Source of the DNA: Synaphobranchus kaupii
Taxonomy: Eukaryota; Chordata; Actinopteri; Anguilliformes; Synaphobranchidae
DNA length: 64,000 nt
Direction of reading: 5' to 3'
Assembly (NCBI GenBank): GCA_029718625.1
Contig: CM056376.1
Coordinates: forward strand, 111,640,373-111,704,372
The notes beneath the pieces were generated by a model that saw only the letters and a program-made list of their open reading frames with translations, searched no databases and was not told the origin of the DNA. Shown piece after piece: positions 13,373 through 25,479 of this stretch; position 1 is the stretch's first letter; every line of letters begins with the position of its first letter. The translations under genes and the position numbers were made by a program.

Positions 13373-14189
13373 GCCCGGACCCTAGCAATTATTTTACACT
13401 GCTGATATAGTTGCTGTATTGAACTACAGTTCCCAGAATACAAGAGCAGCCCTCAGAATCATCCTATTCCTAACAGCGTGTGTGTGGGGATTCCAGTGCA
13501 GTGCCATTGTGTCATTGTCTATGCTTGTTATTGTTTGATTATATCTGCAGGCCTTCACCTGGATTGGCTCACTTTGCTTATTAATTAGCATTTTGTTAAT
13601 TCCATGCTGAAGCTGAAGTTCCCCCCATTTTTTCTAAGAAAGAAATAAAAATCACAGGAAAAAAGAAGGAAGAGAGAGGACAGTTGAAACAGGGAGAATG
13701 AAGAGATGTTCCTGTGTGAGAGACGATCTCTCCTTGAAACTCTCTAGGGAGAGCAAAACATCTCCATAATTCTCTATTCCTTCAAAATGGCAGTTTTCCC
13801 TGCTGTATGCAAAAATGTATAAAAGTCACTTAAAATGAAACTTAAAATTTTATATATATATTAAATTTTAAATATATGCCCTACACATTCCAAAATATCT
13901 TTATGCCATATTTCTGTGTTAATATTCCTGTACTGATTTAAACATGACAGGTGATAAGTCATTAGAGTGATGTGTTGAAGCATACCTGTGCATGTGAGAA
14001 AGGTGTTCTCAGAGGTGTTTATGTAGGTCTGCGTGAGCATTAGCTTAATGAAGTCAGGAAGAAAATATGAAAATAAAACAAGTGTGATTCGTGCTTGAAC
14101 CCACCCAACACACTCCACCCAAAAAAGTTGTACAGTTGACACCTTTATGGTTACCGCTACACTTCCAAGACTATCATCTGTTTATATAT

Positions 14190-14270
14190 CTCAGGGACAC
14201 ACAACTCCATTCCTGGAGGGTTGGTTCCTGTGCTGGTTTTTCTTCCAACCAGTTCAGCTTAATTCTCAAA
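14190..14270 (+). mobile_element. Interspersed repeat fragment
   Basis: CAACTCCATTCCTGGAGGGT followed by GCTGGTTTTTCTTCCAACCAG resembles a common fish repeat. A related stretch lies inverted near 20187-20250 (CCAGCAGACC and GCTCTCCAGAACCAGGG). Confidence 0.5.
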
Positions 14271-14396
14271 AGAGCTGTATACACCAGTGCAGGTTCCCTC
14301 CTATATCAGATCACAAGATAGCATTTTCACCAAGGATACACATGCAGTCTGGAGCAGTAGCCCATGGCTCAATCAAATATGTCATTATATCTAAAT

Positions 14397-14515
14397 CAGG
14401 GGTGTCCAATCTTATCTTTAAAGGGCTGGTGTGGGTGCAGGTTTTTGTTTTAGCCCAGCACTAAGACACCGGACTCTCCTTATCAAGGTCTTTTATCGAC
14501 GACCATGATTCGTTA
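14397..14515. mobile_element. Truncated transposon end (CAGGGGTGTCCAATCT)
   Basis: Begins with a hAT-like terminus and continues AGGGCTGGTGTGGGTGCAGG, TTATCAAGGTCTTT and GACGACCATGATT, as in a frequent fish repeat. The opposite terminus is missing. It borders the stop codon of the antisense ORF. Confidence 0.55.
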
Positions 14516-14698
14516 ATTCTTCCGCTCTACTGTGAACCCTGCTTCCTGTGGCCGAAGGATCTCAAAGTCCAGCCCACGTAACGTTGTTTGAAAGTCGTTG
14601 GGAGGGACACACGTGGCCTTTGTGTTGTACTCAACGCCGGCGGTCGCGTCAGGCAGCGTGTCGAGCGACGGGCGGGTAATGGGAATCCGCTGAGCCAT
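14513..14698 (-). CDS. Candidate small antisense ORF, 61 codons, unrecognised
   Basis: An uninterrupted frame starts at an ATG in a good Kozak context (A at -3, G at +4). The product begins MAQRIPITRPSLDTLPD and ends EAGFTVERKN; I do not recognise it. It has no signal peptide or membrane segment and is mixed polar in composition. Third codon positions are mostly G or C, unlike the AT-rich surroundings, and the local sequence is CpG-rich. The frame stays open upstream for 54 more codons with other ATGs, so the start is not certain. The stop falls at the edge of a transposon fragment, so the last residues may be repeat-derived. It lies antisense inside ppp3ca intron 1. No polyadenylation signal was seen downstream. 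It could be a retrocopy or an exon fragment of another gene, a real small gene, or chance. Confidence 0.3.
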   Translation of the reverse strand: MAQRIPITRPSLDTLPDATAGVEYNTKATCVPPNDFQTTLRGLDFEILRPQEAGFTVERKN

Positions 14699-15332
14699 GT
14701 TGGTTTTTGTCAACGCTGCTTTTAAAGCTCCACCGCAAGCACAGACAGCTGCACCGTTTGACTGTCGGGAGGAGCGGCGGTGTTTGTTTTTGCGAATGCG
14801 GAGCATAATTTGGGGGGGAAGAGCCAGGTAAAATACACCGGCTGAATAGAAGTAGCACACTGTGTACCTTCAGAATGCAGGGCGCTTCCTTTATCAGAAT
14901 CATACTCGTGTTGCGTGGGCTTTAGACAGGCAGTTGTTCATCGGGAGGAGAGCATTTTTCAATAAGGTCTGTCCCTAAGGATTTGATCATTATAAATCAC
15001 TGTAGAATGAGGGATTCTCGGGAAGCAGAGGCCACTGCGTGTTTGAAGCCTCAAATGACTGAACTGCGGTGGTAAAAGACGAGAGTTGCTGCAGTGTGTC
15101 TGTTACAGGGCAGCTATGGGGTCATTCAAATGCATTTATTAGCATTCCCAAACCTACAACATACCAATGCCGATCTACTGAGGGATGCGACGGGCACTCA
15201 TCTTTGCTAGCCGAACATTTCTGTCCTGTCACTTATAATGACCTACATATATAAGGAAAGGGTTTAAACATTTCAACCACCTGTGAAGCTCTGGGGTCTC
15301 TAGCATTGGGCACATTCAAGAGTTGCAGAAAG

Positions 15333-16256
15333 TATGTGAAAAGACCAGGCCCATATCCCTATCTGTGTAAATTGACCAGGCCCATATCCATGCGTGTGTG
15401 AAAAGACCAGGCCCATATCCCTATCTGTGTAAATAGACCAGGCCCATATCCATGTGTGTGTGAATAGAACAGGCCCATATCCCTATGTGTGTGAATAGAC
15501 CAGGCCTATATCCATGTGTGTGTGAATAGACCAGGCCCATATCCATGTGTGTGTGAATAGACCAGGCCCATATCCATGCGTGTGTGAATAGACCAGGCCC
15601 ATATCCATGTGTGTGTGAATAGACCAGGCCCATATCCATGTGTGTGAATAGACCAGGCCCATATCCATGCGTGTGTGAATAGACCAGGCCCATATTCATG
15701 GGTGTGTGAATAGACCAGGCCCATATCCATGTGTGTGTGTGAATAGACCAGGCCCATATCCATGCGTGTGTGAATAGACCAGGCCCATATCCATGTGTGT
15801 GTGAATAGACCAGGCCCATATCCATGCGTGTGTGAATAGACCAGGCCCATATCCATGTGTGTGTGAATAGACCAGGCCCATATCCATGCGTGTGTGAATA
15901 GAACAGGCCCATATCCCTGCATGTGTGAATAGAACAGGTCCATATCCATGTGTATGTGAATAGACCAGGCCCATATCCATGTGTATGTGAATGGACCAGG
16001 CCCATATCCAAGCATGTGTGAATAGACCAGGGCCATATCCATGTGTGTGTGAATAGGCCAGGCCCATATCTCTGCATATGTGAATAGACCAGGCCCATAT
16101 CCATGTGTTTGTGAATAGACCAGGCCCATATCCATGTGTATGTGAATAGACCAGGCCCATATCCATGTGTGTGTGAATAGACCAGGCCCATCTCTGCGTG
16201 TGTGAATAGACCAGGCCCATCTCTGCGTGTGTGAATAGACCAGGCCCATATCCATG
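15333..16256. repeat. Minisatellite, 31-bp unit
   Basis: About 30 copies of a unit containing AATAGACCAGGCCCATATCC followed by ATGTGTGTGTG; length varies from 28 to 33 bp through the TG run. Three minus-strand frames stay open over 60 to 260 codons because no unit phase creates a stop. That is a property of the repeat and not evidence of a protein. Confidence 0.96.
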
Positions 16257-16495
16257 CACTGGAACAGTGTTCTAACAGGATGAGTCACCCAGCAGCCCTG
16301 TACCGTGTGTGCTCGCTTACAAGAGTGATTGTGTACTCTGCCCCCAACTAAACCCCCCCCCCCCGGCTTTCAGATAATCTCCCATTTTTGTCTCAACCCA
16401 GCTTTGTTTGTGCTCTTTTGAAGTGTACGTCATGATTTCACTTTTCCTATTGTGGGTTGTTAAGCAGGATTTGTTGAGGCTTAATCTGTGCCTGT

Positions 16496-16523
16496 GACAC
16501 ACACACACACGCACACACACACA
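16496..16523. repeat. (CA)n microsatellite
   Basis: Short CA tract with one GC interruption. Confidence 0.9.
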
Positions 16524-17349
16524 TGCACCTCTGCACTCCTCTTAGAAGCATTGACTCTATTATGCTGTGTAAAGCGACTATTCACTCTGACAATTAAATG
16601 TTTCTGACCAGAGAGGACTGTGGATGAGTCCCCACTAGGTTTAACAATGGTCCCTCAATCGATCACAGGACACGAGGCATGAGCACAACTTGGCATGGTG
16701 GGGGGGTTGGCTGATTATTTATTAAATTAATTATATTTGCAATTATACAGCAACCTCTATTTGCTACGTCATTCACAAAAACTCCTAGCAGTTTGGCTTT
16801 TCAGTCGCCTGCTTTTTTCATTCTGTGCATGTCATGAAATTCGACAGTGAATTTAGCAGGACGTGGGAAACATTTCTCCATACGGAATGTTCCGGGTTAA
16901 TATGCGACTGTTGGCACACCCCTAGTCCGCTACAGGTAAGCAGTGTTTGAAACACACCTGGGTGGGCACTGAAGGAGGGTTAGGGGGCTGCATTAATCCA
17001 TCGTCCTGGTTATGAGGCACAAGGATGGGCTTTCCTGCATGCTAGGCGCACGGCATGGGGCGCACACTAATTTGATAGCGCTCGGTGTCAAACTGTTTAC
17101 GGGGCGCAGCCCGCGCTGGCAGGTGACAAAGCACGTAAATAATTAGCACCGCGAGGCGCTCATCTTAACCAGTAATTTGCGAGCTCCTCGGGTCGATGGA
17201 TGGGACTTTTGTCGGCGGTTGATGAATCACCATTGTCTGGGCCCTGCAAGTCCTCGTTATCGCCTCTCGTCTTCCGCACTCCGCGTGCCAGCAGACGCAG
17301 ATTCAAGGTTTAAATAGGGAGTCGTTTACTTTTCTCTTTTTTTCCTTTC

Positions 17350-17520
17350 TCCGCCGCTGTTGGGTGATACAGAAGTCTATTAGGGCATTTCTTCGCCGCT
17401 GTTGGGTGATAGAGAAGTCTATTAGGGCATTTCTCCGCTGCTGTTGGGTGATAGAGAAGTCTATTAGGGCATTTCTTCGCTGCTGTTGGGTGATAGAGAA
17501 GTCTATTAGGGCATTTCTCT
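17350..17520. repeat. Minisatellite, 42-bp unit, four copies
   Basis: The unit contains CGCTGCTGTTGGGTGATAGA then GAAGTCTATTAGGGCATTTC. The copies are nearly identical, so expansion is recent. As 42 is a multiple of three, both strands read as short periodic ORFs. Confidence 0.95.
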
Positions 17521-18551
17521 GTGCTCATCGTGCTGTAGCTACAGCCTGCGGTAGATTTTGCTAGAGACCCCAGAGCTTCACAGATGGTTGAAATGTTTAA
17601 ACCCTTTCCTTATATTACCCACTAGCCCATTGCATGTGCAGGACGAAAGACTCCTTGAATAATTACACGGTTAATCGGATGCATTTTCCGTATTACCAGG
17701 CCCAGCAGAGGTTCATTATTGATCTGAGCAGATCCAATCAGATTTCCATTTGATAACTTCCCTATCCCCGGTCTGTGACATCGCGTTGGCTTTTCAATCA
17801 AGCTGTGGTGGAGTGAACAGCAACGAGCACAAACCTTCCTTGCATTTTAATTACGGAGGATGATTATGCAGAAAGCAGAAGAAATCTTGAGTCAGCCATA
17901 GATGTTGAGAAGGAGTGTTAATTTGGAGTGTGTCAATAATTAAACAAAGTGGTTGAAAACCGAGGGTAATGAGCAGGGTATCCAAGACAGATGGCTCTCT
18001 AAGGAGATCTTTTGACATTGATTGATGAATGAGAGTTTAGATCTGAAAAGTTTCATTTTCACGGTTTTTATTAATGTATTACCATAACATATATATTATT
18101 TTGGAAGGCACTAAGCCAAAACTTTCTGTGAACACGCACCTGTAATTGGCCAGATGCAGTTTTCCTATGTGTTCTCCTAAATGATGTTTGGTTATGTAAT
18201 CTCTAGGCTGAAGTGTTCTACTGACCAACGATGCACTCCTTGTTGTGGGAGGAGAGGGACAGACTACATTACTGCCTCAAGGATTATATATACATATTTT
18301 TAAAAATGAAAAGAAGCATAAAGGTTTCATCTGTGTCTATCCACCCCACCCAAATTTAAAATGGCTCAATTTGTAGAGGAGTTTCTGGGAATTGTGCATT
18401 AGATATTCACTCACTGTTCTTTAATTGTTTTTTAATTGCTTTGCAATGCGGGATATTTATTATCTTTTGTCCTTGAGTCGATGCATTGTGGAGGAAGATG
18501 TAGTGCTGTACTCTGTGTTTGCTGGAGGTTTTTATTTCTTCTGTCAGATGA

Positions 18552-18562
18552 TTGTGTGTGTG

Positions 18563-18657
<95 letters not shown>

Positions 18658-18681
18658 ATGTTTGTGTGTGTGTGTGTGTAT

Positions 18682-18725
<44 letters not shown>

Positions 18726-18748
18726 ATGTTTGTGTGTGTGCGTGTATC

Positions 18749-18791
<43 letters not shown>

Positions 18792-18871
18792 ATGTGTGTG
18801 CATGTGTGTGTGCGTGTGTGTGCATGTTTGTGTGTATTTGTATCTGTGTGTGTGTGTGTGTGTGTGTGTGT
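18552..18871. repeat. Long (TG)n array with GCATGTTTGTG interruptions
   Basis: About 320 bp, starting with roughly 100 bp of almost pure TG. It then becomes a mosaic in which GTGTGCATGTTTGTGTGTG recurs three times (near 18656, 18723 and 18824). Confidence 0.97.
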
Positions 18872-20071
18872 TTGGCAGTGATTTCTGGGTCAGGAATATA
18901 AAGTATCTGTTCTGATGAACTATGTTTTTTTATTTTTCAGCAGAGCTACTGCACACTACAGCAGTGTGGTCTGCCTGCCTCACAGATCATTGAACAGAAG
19001 CACAGTTATTTAGCGTCATACCTGTATAGCCCATAAGTGCAAGTTTTGACATAGCAGTTGTTTAGCGTATAGCTACACTGCGCTCTCACTCTCTGTCAGC
19101 CCACTGGCTCTGTCAGTTTCCTTGGCTTTCGGGCCCCTAGACTGTCACCACGGCAACCCAGCCATGCTGCCTACCCTGACCCTGTCAATCAACTCCCTGA
19201 CTTAGCGGCAGTGATTCATCTAATGCTGCTGCTGCACACGCACATACAGTACATATTTTCATTTACGCACACACACACCCAAGAGAAGTTCAGCGGTAAC
19301 AGAAATCCAGGCCTCAATCACTAATGAGTGCATATTTACAGCTCAATATGTGATACACCTATGTTGTGCTTTAGTAACCTGTGGTTTTGAAATGTAGGTA
19401 GTGTACAGTCTGAGTAGGGTAACCAGATTCACTGGAGGACTGTGTACATAACGCAGTGAGAGCCTACAATAATGGAAACTACTGTCCGGAAATGTGAAAA
19501 GGGGCTGAAATATGGGTCTGTCCCAGGAAAAATGGTTGTTTTTGTAATATTAACCAATCTAGAGTTCTTCCCTTCGAAATAACTTTTTATGTGACCTCCT
19601 AATTTTTGTGGAATCATGGACATATTATAATGCCGAGACCCAGTTATAAACAGTTTAAAGCGGTTATAGCATAGTAAAGGTTCTCCAGTCATCCTTGGCA
19701 GAAAGCTGCTAAAATAAATGGTGCATACACCCCAAAATAAAAACATACTTTTATGACCGTAGGAAACCGGTCATTAGGTAGAAATACATACTGCAGGTGG
19801 TTTAACATTCTGTCCATTGTGCGGGCCAATCGAAATAGAGACATAATTCATCCTGTTCTTGATTCCAGTCCACTTGGAGAAATAGACTTGTATTGTAACT
19901 CGGGTGTGTATTGCACAGGGTGTAGTGGTTTCCACCATTACTCAGCACTTGATAAATTAAAGCAGTTGATTAAGCAATTAGCTTGCAATTTCCTGGTTTT
20001 TTTAATCCAAATTGTTACACATTTAAACCTTTGAAGAGTAGATTTTTTAGAATGCTTTTTTTCCAGAAGTC

Positions 20072-20187
20072 TGTGTTCTAGAACTCCATCGCTCTCAATT
20101 ACCAGTAGTGATTGTTACATCAGCATAAGAATTTTTAGTTAAGAACATTCTAATCACGTATTTGTGATCTTATGCCTTAAAGGGTTA
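20072..20187. mobile_element. Interspersed repeat, copy A
   Basis: Shares TGTTCTAGAACTCCATCGCT, AGTTAAGAACATTCTAATCA and TTGTGATCTTATGCCTTAAAG with a second copy near 30.2 kb, in the same order and orientation. A TTAAAGGGTTAA-type end suggests a DNA transposon terminus. Confidence 0.7.
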
Positions 20188-23100
20188 ACGGCAAAAACAA
20201 AAACCAGCAGACCCTATAGCTCTCCAGAACCAGGGTTACAGACCCCTGCCAATAGGGGACCAGAGATGGGAAGAGGGGGGTCAGTCGTCGAGTAAAGATC
20301 AGTATCAGGCATCCTGACCCCCCAAAGGGGAACAGGCTCTCTATTAAAACAGGGATTAGGCCAGCCATAACAGGGCTGAAATGATCCATTCATAACCTTT
20401 GCTTAAAACTGCACAATGGCTCCTTTTAAGTGCACGAGAGCGCGCAAATTTTTTTAATTAAAAGTACCCACCTTGTCTGTACGATTACATTTAGTAGAAA
20501 TGGTAGTGAGGCTTCATAAAACGGAAAATGGGAGGAGTTCCCGTGGCATGCTAATTTGAACCAGTTTTCACTGTGGACAGTAAAACCTTGTGATTGTTTT
20601 AAACTGGTCAGTGATTGAGAGCTCACTGTAGCTCCCACCCATTAGTGATCATCAGTGGCGATCACTGTCATTTAGCATTGAGCTGCGCGAAACGGGGAAG
20701 TTCTGTTTTGTAGAAAGTCAGTGCTTTATAAATTCCCCTGGTTTATTGGATCGGGCACACAGAAGCAGTTACAGGATGTCCAGTGCGGGCCAAATTATAA
20801 AATGTGGATAGGCTGAATCAAACCAGCCTTTTCTTGGGTTTAGTATCACCATGTTACAACCACTTTAGGTACTGACATAAGTCTAACTAATGCATTTATG
20901 TGTTATGTATTTGAAACTCTGCCTTTTCCTTGTGTATTCCATGTTGAATTCTAATTTGTGAAGCAAAGTTAATTGGTCACAGCCATTTTTCCAGTGTTAG
21001 AGAAGGATGCAACCCAACAGGGAAAAGTAGGCATACTATCAAATGTGAAATAAGTTCTGTGGCCATCTCTTTGATCTTTAATGATAAGGTCCTTTAAGTT
21101 AAGTCTTTTCTGGAAGGCTGTGGTTCTAGTACATGCGGCAGAACCTCATTTTGGGAGAGAACTTGCAATCCTGTTGGACAAAGGCTTCATTGTTTCCTTC
21201 TCGTCTGAAAAAAATGTATTTAAGTCTTTAAGACCACAGCTTGGATTCCCTGACATCTTGTGCGACAGAACACTTGCCTTAGGACTAATGCCTGCCAGCG
21301 ACCCTGTCCTTTGTGTGACGGGGTCATTTCTCTGAGCGAAAGAGGTTATTATTTCCGATGTGTAATACCTTTGCTATGCTTAACACTTTAGCTTCAGGTG
21401 ATTATCTTCATGGAAAGCTCAGATTTGTTGCTAATGACAGTTTTTTTTTTCTCTCCCCTTCCCCCATGCCTCGCTAACGGCTTTCCTGTGGCTATTACCA
21501 CTCATCCTGACAGGTAAGTGTGCTGCTGTTTTTTTAGTGGTTCATCTCCCTCTCCCTCTCCTTCTTCCTCTCTCTTTCTCTCTCTCTTTTACTCTCTGTT
21601 TCTTTTGACTTTTTGTTAATGAAGGGAAGTTAAAAGTAAAAAAAAGGTATTTGTTGCTTTCCAAGTCACTCTCACTCTGTCACTCTCACTGTCTGCTGCC
21701 TCTCTCCCTCTCACACCATTTTTTCTTTCCCTCTCTCTCTCTCAGAGCAGCCCTTCCTCAAACCATGTATAAGGGGGTCAATCCTCTGGTTTCCCTCCTT
21801 TACAGTCAGAAGGCACACTCAGCCCCTTTCATTTACCCCAAAATCCACAGTGTAATGGAACTGCCGGTTATAGTTCAGCTATTTGAAGGAGAGACAGAGA
21901 CAGAGCTTTGTAATTCACAATCAGGAGGCTGATGGTTCTCTCATTAGTGCTTCGCTTAATGCTGGCTAGATTACATTTAGAGGAAACATCATAACGGATA
22001 AATATGGAGCATAAATATGGAGGATCGATATAAATATCGAAGACCATTGCCTTTTATATTCCCCTTTATGGAAATGTATTCTTTTGTAGAAAAGTACAGG
22101 CTGTCGCATTTTAATAGGAAAACCTTTTTATTTAATTTTAAAGGTAGGAACAGTTTAAACCCTTACAGCAGTGCTCCTGCGCCCCAGTGCTAGAGAGGCA
22201 CAGGGTCTACTGCTTTCAATTGCTCCTCCTCCAAAATTTATCAAGTTAAAGCAGTCCATTACACCGTTAAATCACCTCACTTGGTTCCATGGGTCTGAAC
22301 TGGTTGCCGATTTTGATGTTGACAGTAAAAACAGCAGATGAGATCGTCTTGGCAAATGTCCTAAAACGCACAGCTAATCCAGAGCCTAATCCCTGGACTG
22401 AGCCGCACCGCAGTGCGCAGTGGTTTAACTGCTCCACGCGTTTACCCTCGTGCGTCTGTTCTATCTCTCTCTGACTACAGAAGCTGTAGTGCATTTATTC
22501 TGTATCTCTCCGGTGACAGCCAGGGCTCTTTGTGAACTGGGAGAACCGTGGAAGGGGGTGCAGTGTGTTTAATATGTGACCTCTTTTGTTCTGTGAGCCC
22601 CTAAGAAGTCCACATAGGCCACCTGGGGACCACATAGGTAGGGAGCCCTCAGAATTCAATCCTGGCTTTGATTCCCCATCTAAAGCAAACGGGGGGTCAC
22701 AGGTGATCCACTGGAGATTTATGCATTCTTCCATTCCTTTCTTTGTTATCCGTCCATTTCCAACTAAATGGATTCTTGAAGATCTTTATTATTATTACTA
22801 TTTTAATATATCAGCTACTGGTTGAAAATGTATACATTTTGAACTATACCAGCTTGACGGAAGGGTGTGTTAAGATATTTCACTCCTTTATGAATATGGG
22901 CACCTCCTATGAAGAGCTCGTTATCCTTCTGCTCCCCATTTCACCATAAATGCGGCTGTTCCAATTTGCCCATCTCCCCTTTAACCTCATCAGTCATGGG
23001 CTGCTAGAGCAAGTCCTCAGTCTTAATGAAGCTATTAGATGGATGGGCAAGGTCACGCACGCCCTTTTTCAATGGGCATCCCTTTTGACCTTCAATCTCA

Positions 23101-24400
23101 GCTTTTGGCCTTATAGTCCTACCGAAAAAAGACTGTGCTTTAAAAACTCGGTTAAAAAAACGAAGCGAAGATCTGTGAATGGCTTTGGAAGGTAACCGGT
23201 ACCGCCGGATCCTTTCTCTCCCCATGCCTAGGGCTCCCCAAGGGGCACACCAATGCATGTCAATTAGTAGATGTGCTCCTAAGTTATTTTTCCAGTTAGC
23301 GCACATCAATTTTCAGGAGCAAATACTCCTAAAATGGGAGAACTGTAGAACCCTGATACCCCTGTGTCAGCACTGACTCCACCCCCCAGTCCAGCAACAG
23401 GTGCTGTCGTTGCAGGATAGTGAAGATGAAATTTTGTGTGTCTGATGGACAAATAGCCATTGCTATGAAATACCTGAGAGACGGGTGCTCCAGCATGACC
23501 AGCCATCCCTCTACTCCCCTACCCGTAGGCAAAAAAGGGCAGTTGAGTTTTCTAGTCCTTTTTAGTTACTGCTTCTATTTCTAGAGTGTCTGGAAAGGTT
23601 ATAGTTATATGTGAGATTGCTTTCAAGGAATTTGATTGGCTCTACCAGGATTTCTTCATTGTTCTGTTGTAGGGTGAATGGTTGAGTTTAAATTGCCACT
23701 TGTATTTGGAGCCCCATCTATACAACTATTCATCAGAAGTAGTAACTGAACTTAGTTTTTTGTTATATCCCCGGAAATTGACCAGACTCATGTCGGGCTC
23801 GTAGTGTTATAGAATTGTGTGCCTGACATGGGGTTACCTGGTGCTCAAGATTTTTTTTGAAGTGTGTGAAATGAGGGCAACACCCCCCACAGCCTTGGAT
23901 ATATCTCAAAGGTCAAATGTCATGTTTACCTCCCAACCCCAGTGGGGCCTCTTTGTAAATGTCTCCTTGATATCTTCACGTTCACAAAGAACCTGTGGAG
24001 GCCCCGGAGCCACGCCTCCACGATGGGAAAAAAAATCACCAAGGCTCTGCTAATAGAGGCACACTGCAGACCCCATCTCAATGCTAACCCAGTGGGTCAG
24101 ACTCTAATGGTGTACTAAGTCCTGAATTGGTCCAGATTACGCCTTGCTTTTATCTACGCTTTTCTGCTTTTAACTGTGGGGCCCCAACCTTTCAGCAGGC
24201 TGCGGGTTTAACGGCTACCGCATGTAAGCAGAGTTGAGTAATGGCTTACTCAAGCATGCTCAGCATTCTCATATCCATTTAAAACTACAGCTGTGCCTGT
24301 GTGGGCAGTGGCATCATGGGTATCGGAGTCTTCTTTTTCCCTTTCCCACGTGAAACAAAAGTCGGTCTGCTACAGACATTAAAATGAGTGTGCAGATTGT

Positions 24401-24690
24401 GGGGCGTCTCGGTGGCGTAGCCTGTAGAGCACCCTCCACATGCTCAGTGGGAGCCGCGATATCGGCCGTTTGAATCCAGCCACGTGACCCTTGTCGCGTG
24501 TCTCTCCCTCTCTCTCACTCCCATTCTTCCCGTCTCTCTACACTGTGCTGTCCAATAAAGCTGACAAATGTAGTTGCTTCAATGACCTTCGGTATGCGCT
24601 TAATGTACGTCGCTTTGGATAAAAGCGTCTGACAAATGATTGTAATGTAATTGTAATGTAACAAATCCTAAAAAATATAAATAAAAACAC
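24401..24690 (+). mobile_element. tRNA-derived SINE with 15-bp target-site duplication and L2/UnaL2-type tail
   Basis: The head carries an RNA polymerase III A box (TGGCGTAGCCTG, 24413-24424) and B box (CGTTTGAATCC, 24467-24477). The body is CT-rich. The tail contains a stem-loop, GCTTT-GGATA-AAAGC, at 24612-24626, followed by TGTAA-type repeats. GAGTGTGCAGATTGT flanks both sides (24386-24400 and 24691-24705), a perfect target-site duplication. As I recall, the GGATA loop and TGTAA repeats are the hallmark of the eel LINE UnaL2 and its partner SINE, so an L2-clade LINE probably mobilised it. It is inserted in ppp3ca intron 1 in the sense direction. Confidence 0.9.
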
Positions 24691-25199
24691 GAGTGTGCAG
24701 ATTGTCCAGGAACAGACCATTAGTGACAGTTAGTGACAGTGTGAAAGATCCTCCCTCTGAGACTGGGATCCAGTCAACATTTGTCCTTATCTTTGATTGA
24801 CAATTAAAGGCAATAATTATTGATTTTGTCCTTGACAAACACTGTTTGGCGAGTTCAGTGAGTTTTTAACTGAGTTTGTAAAGAATTCTATTGCTTGCAT
24901 ATTTTTGCGAGTCAAACCTAAGGACAAATGTTTATTGAATACAGGCCAAAGTTTTCATTTCCAAATTTCCAAACCCTTCTTATGTCAAAATGAAAGTCTT
25001 TACTCAGGGCAGTTTAAGCATTTTCAGCAAAGTGGGGTGATTTGAAGGCAATCGGATTTCCTCAGTCTGGGAGTTCAGGCCGAAGCCAAAGTCTATGCTT
25101 CTTATGTTGAACTGTACAGTATATGATAATAAAAAAAGTAAATGTTTGATTTTTCTTTTATTCTGCCTATCCGACAAATTGAGGGCAGTGATCTCATTC

Positions 25200-25295
25200 G
25201 CATATCTCTCCCTCTCTCTCTCTCCCCCCAGTCTGCCTGTCTCTCTACACTGTGCTGTCCTAAAGATGGAAAAGCCCTAATAAATAAATGAAAAT
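25200..25295 (+). mobile_element. Fragment of the same SINE family
   Basis: The CT-rich body followed by GTCTCTCTACACTGTGCTGT is shared with the middle of the SINE about 700 bp upstream. The tRNA-like head and the stem-loop tail are not visible. It ends in an AATAAATAAATGAAAATG-type stretch. Confidence 0.6.
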
Positions 25296-25479
25296 GAAAT
25301 ATGGGTGGATCCTGACTCAAAGGAGGTGCTCATCTACTACAGACAGTTGCTTCACCTCCTGAGACCTGGCAATTCATTTCTCCGATCTTAATCTCAAGAA
25401 CCATATATTCTGCTATGCTGAAACCTACACTACAAGGGACATTCAATACAAATGAATTATATTTATTCACAGTCCCAGA

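Noticed and set aside
18407..18915. Overlapping ORFs rich in CVCV or HTHT
   Set aside because: They are a by-product of the TG array on both strands.
24401..24500. tRNA gene
   Set aside because: A and B boxes are present, but the acceptor and anticodon stems do not form, and target-site duplications show it is a SINE.
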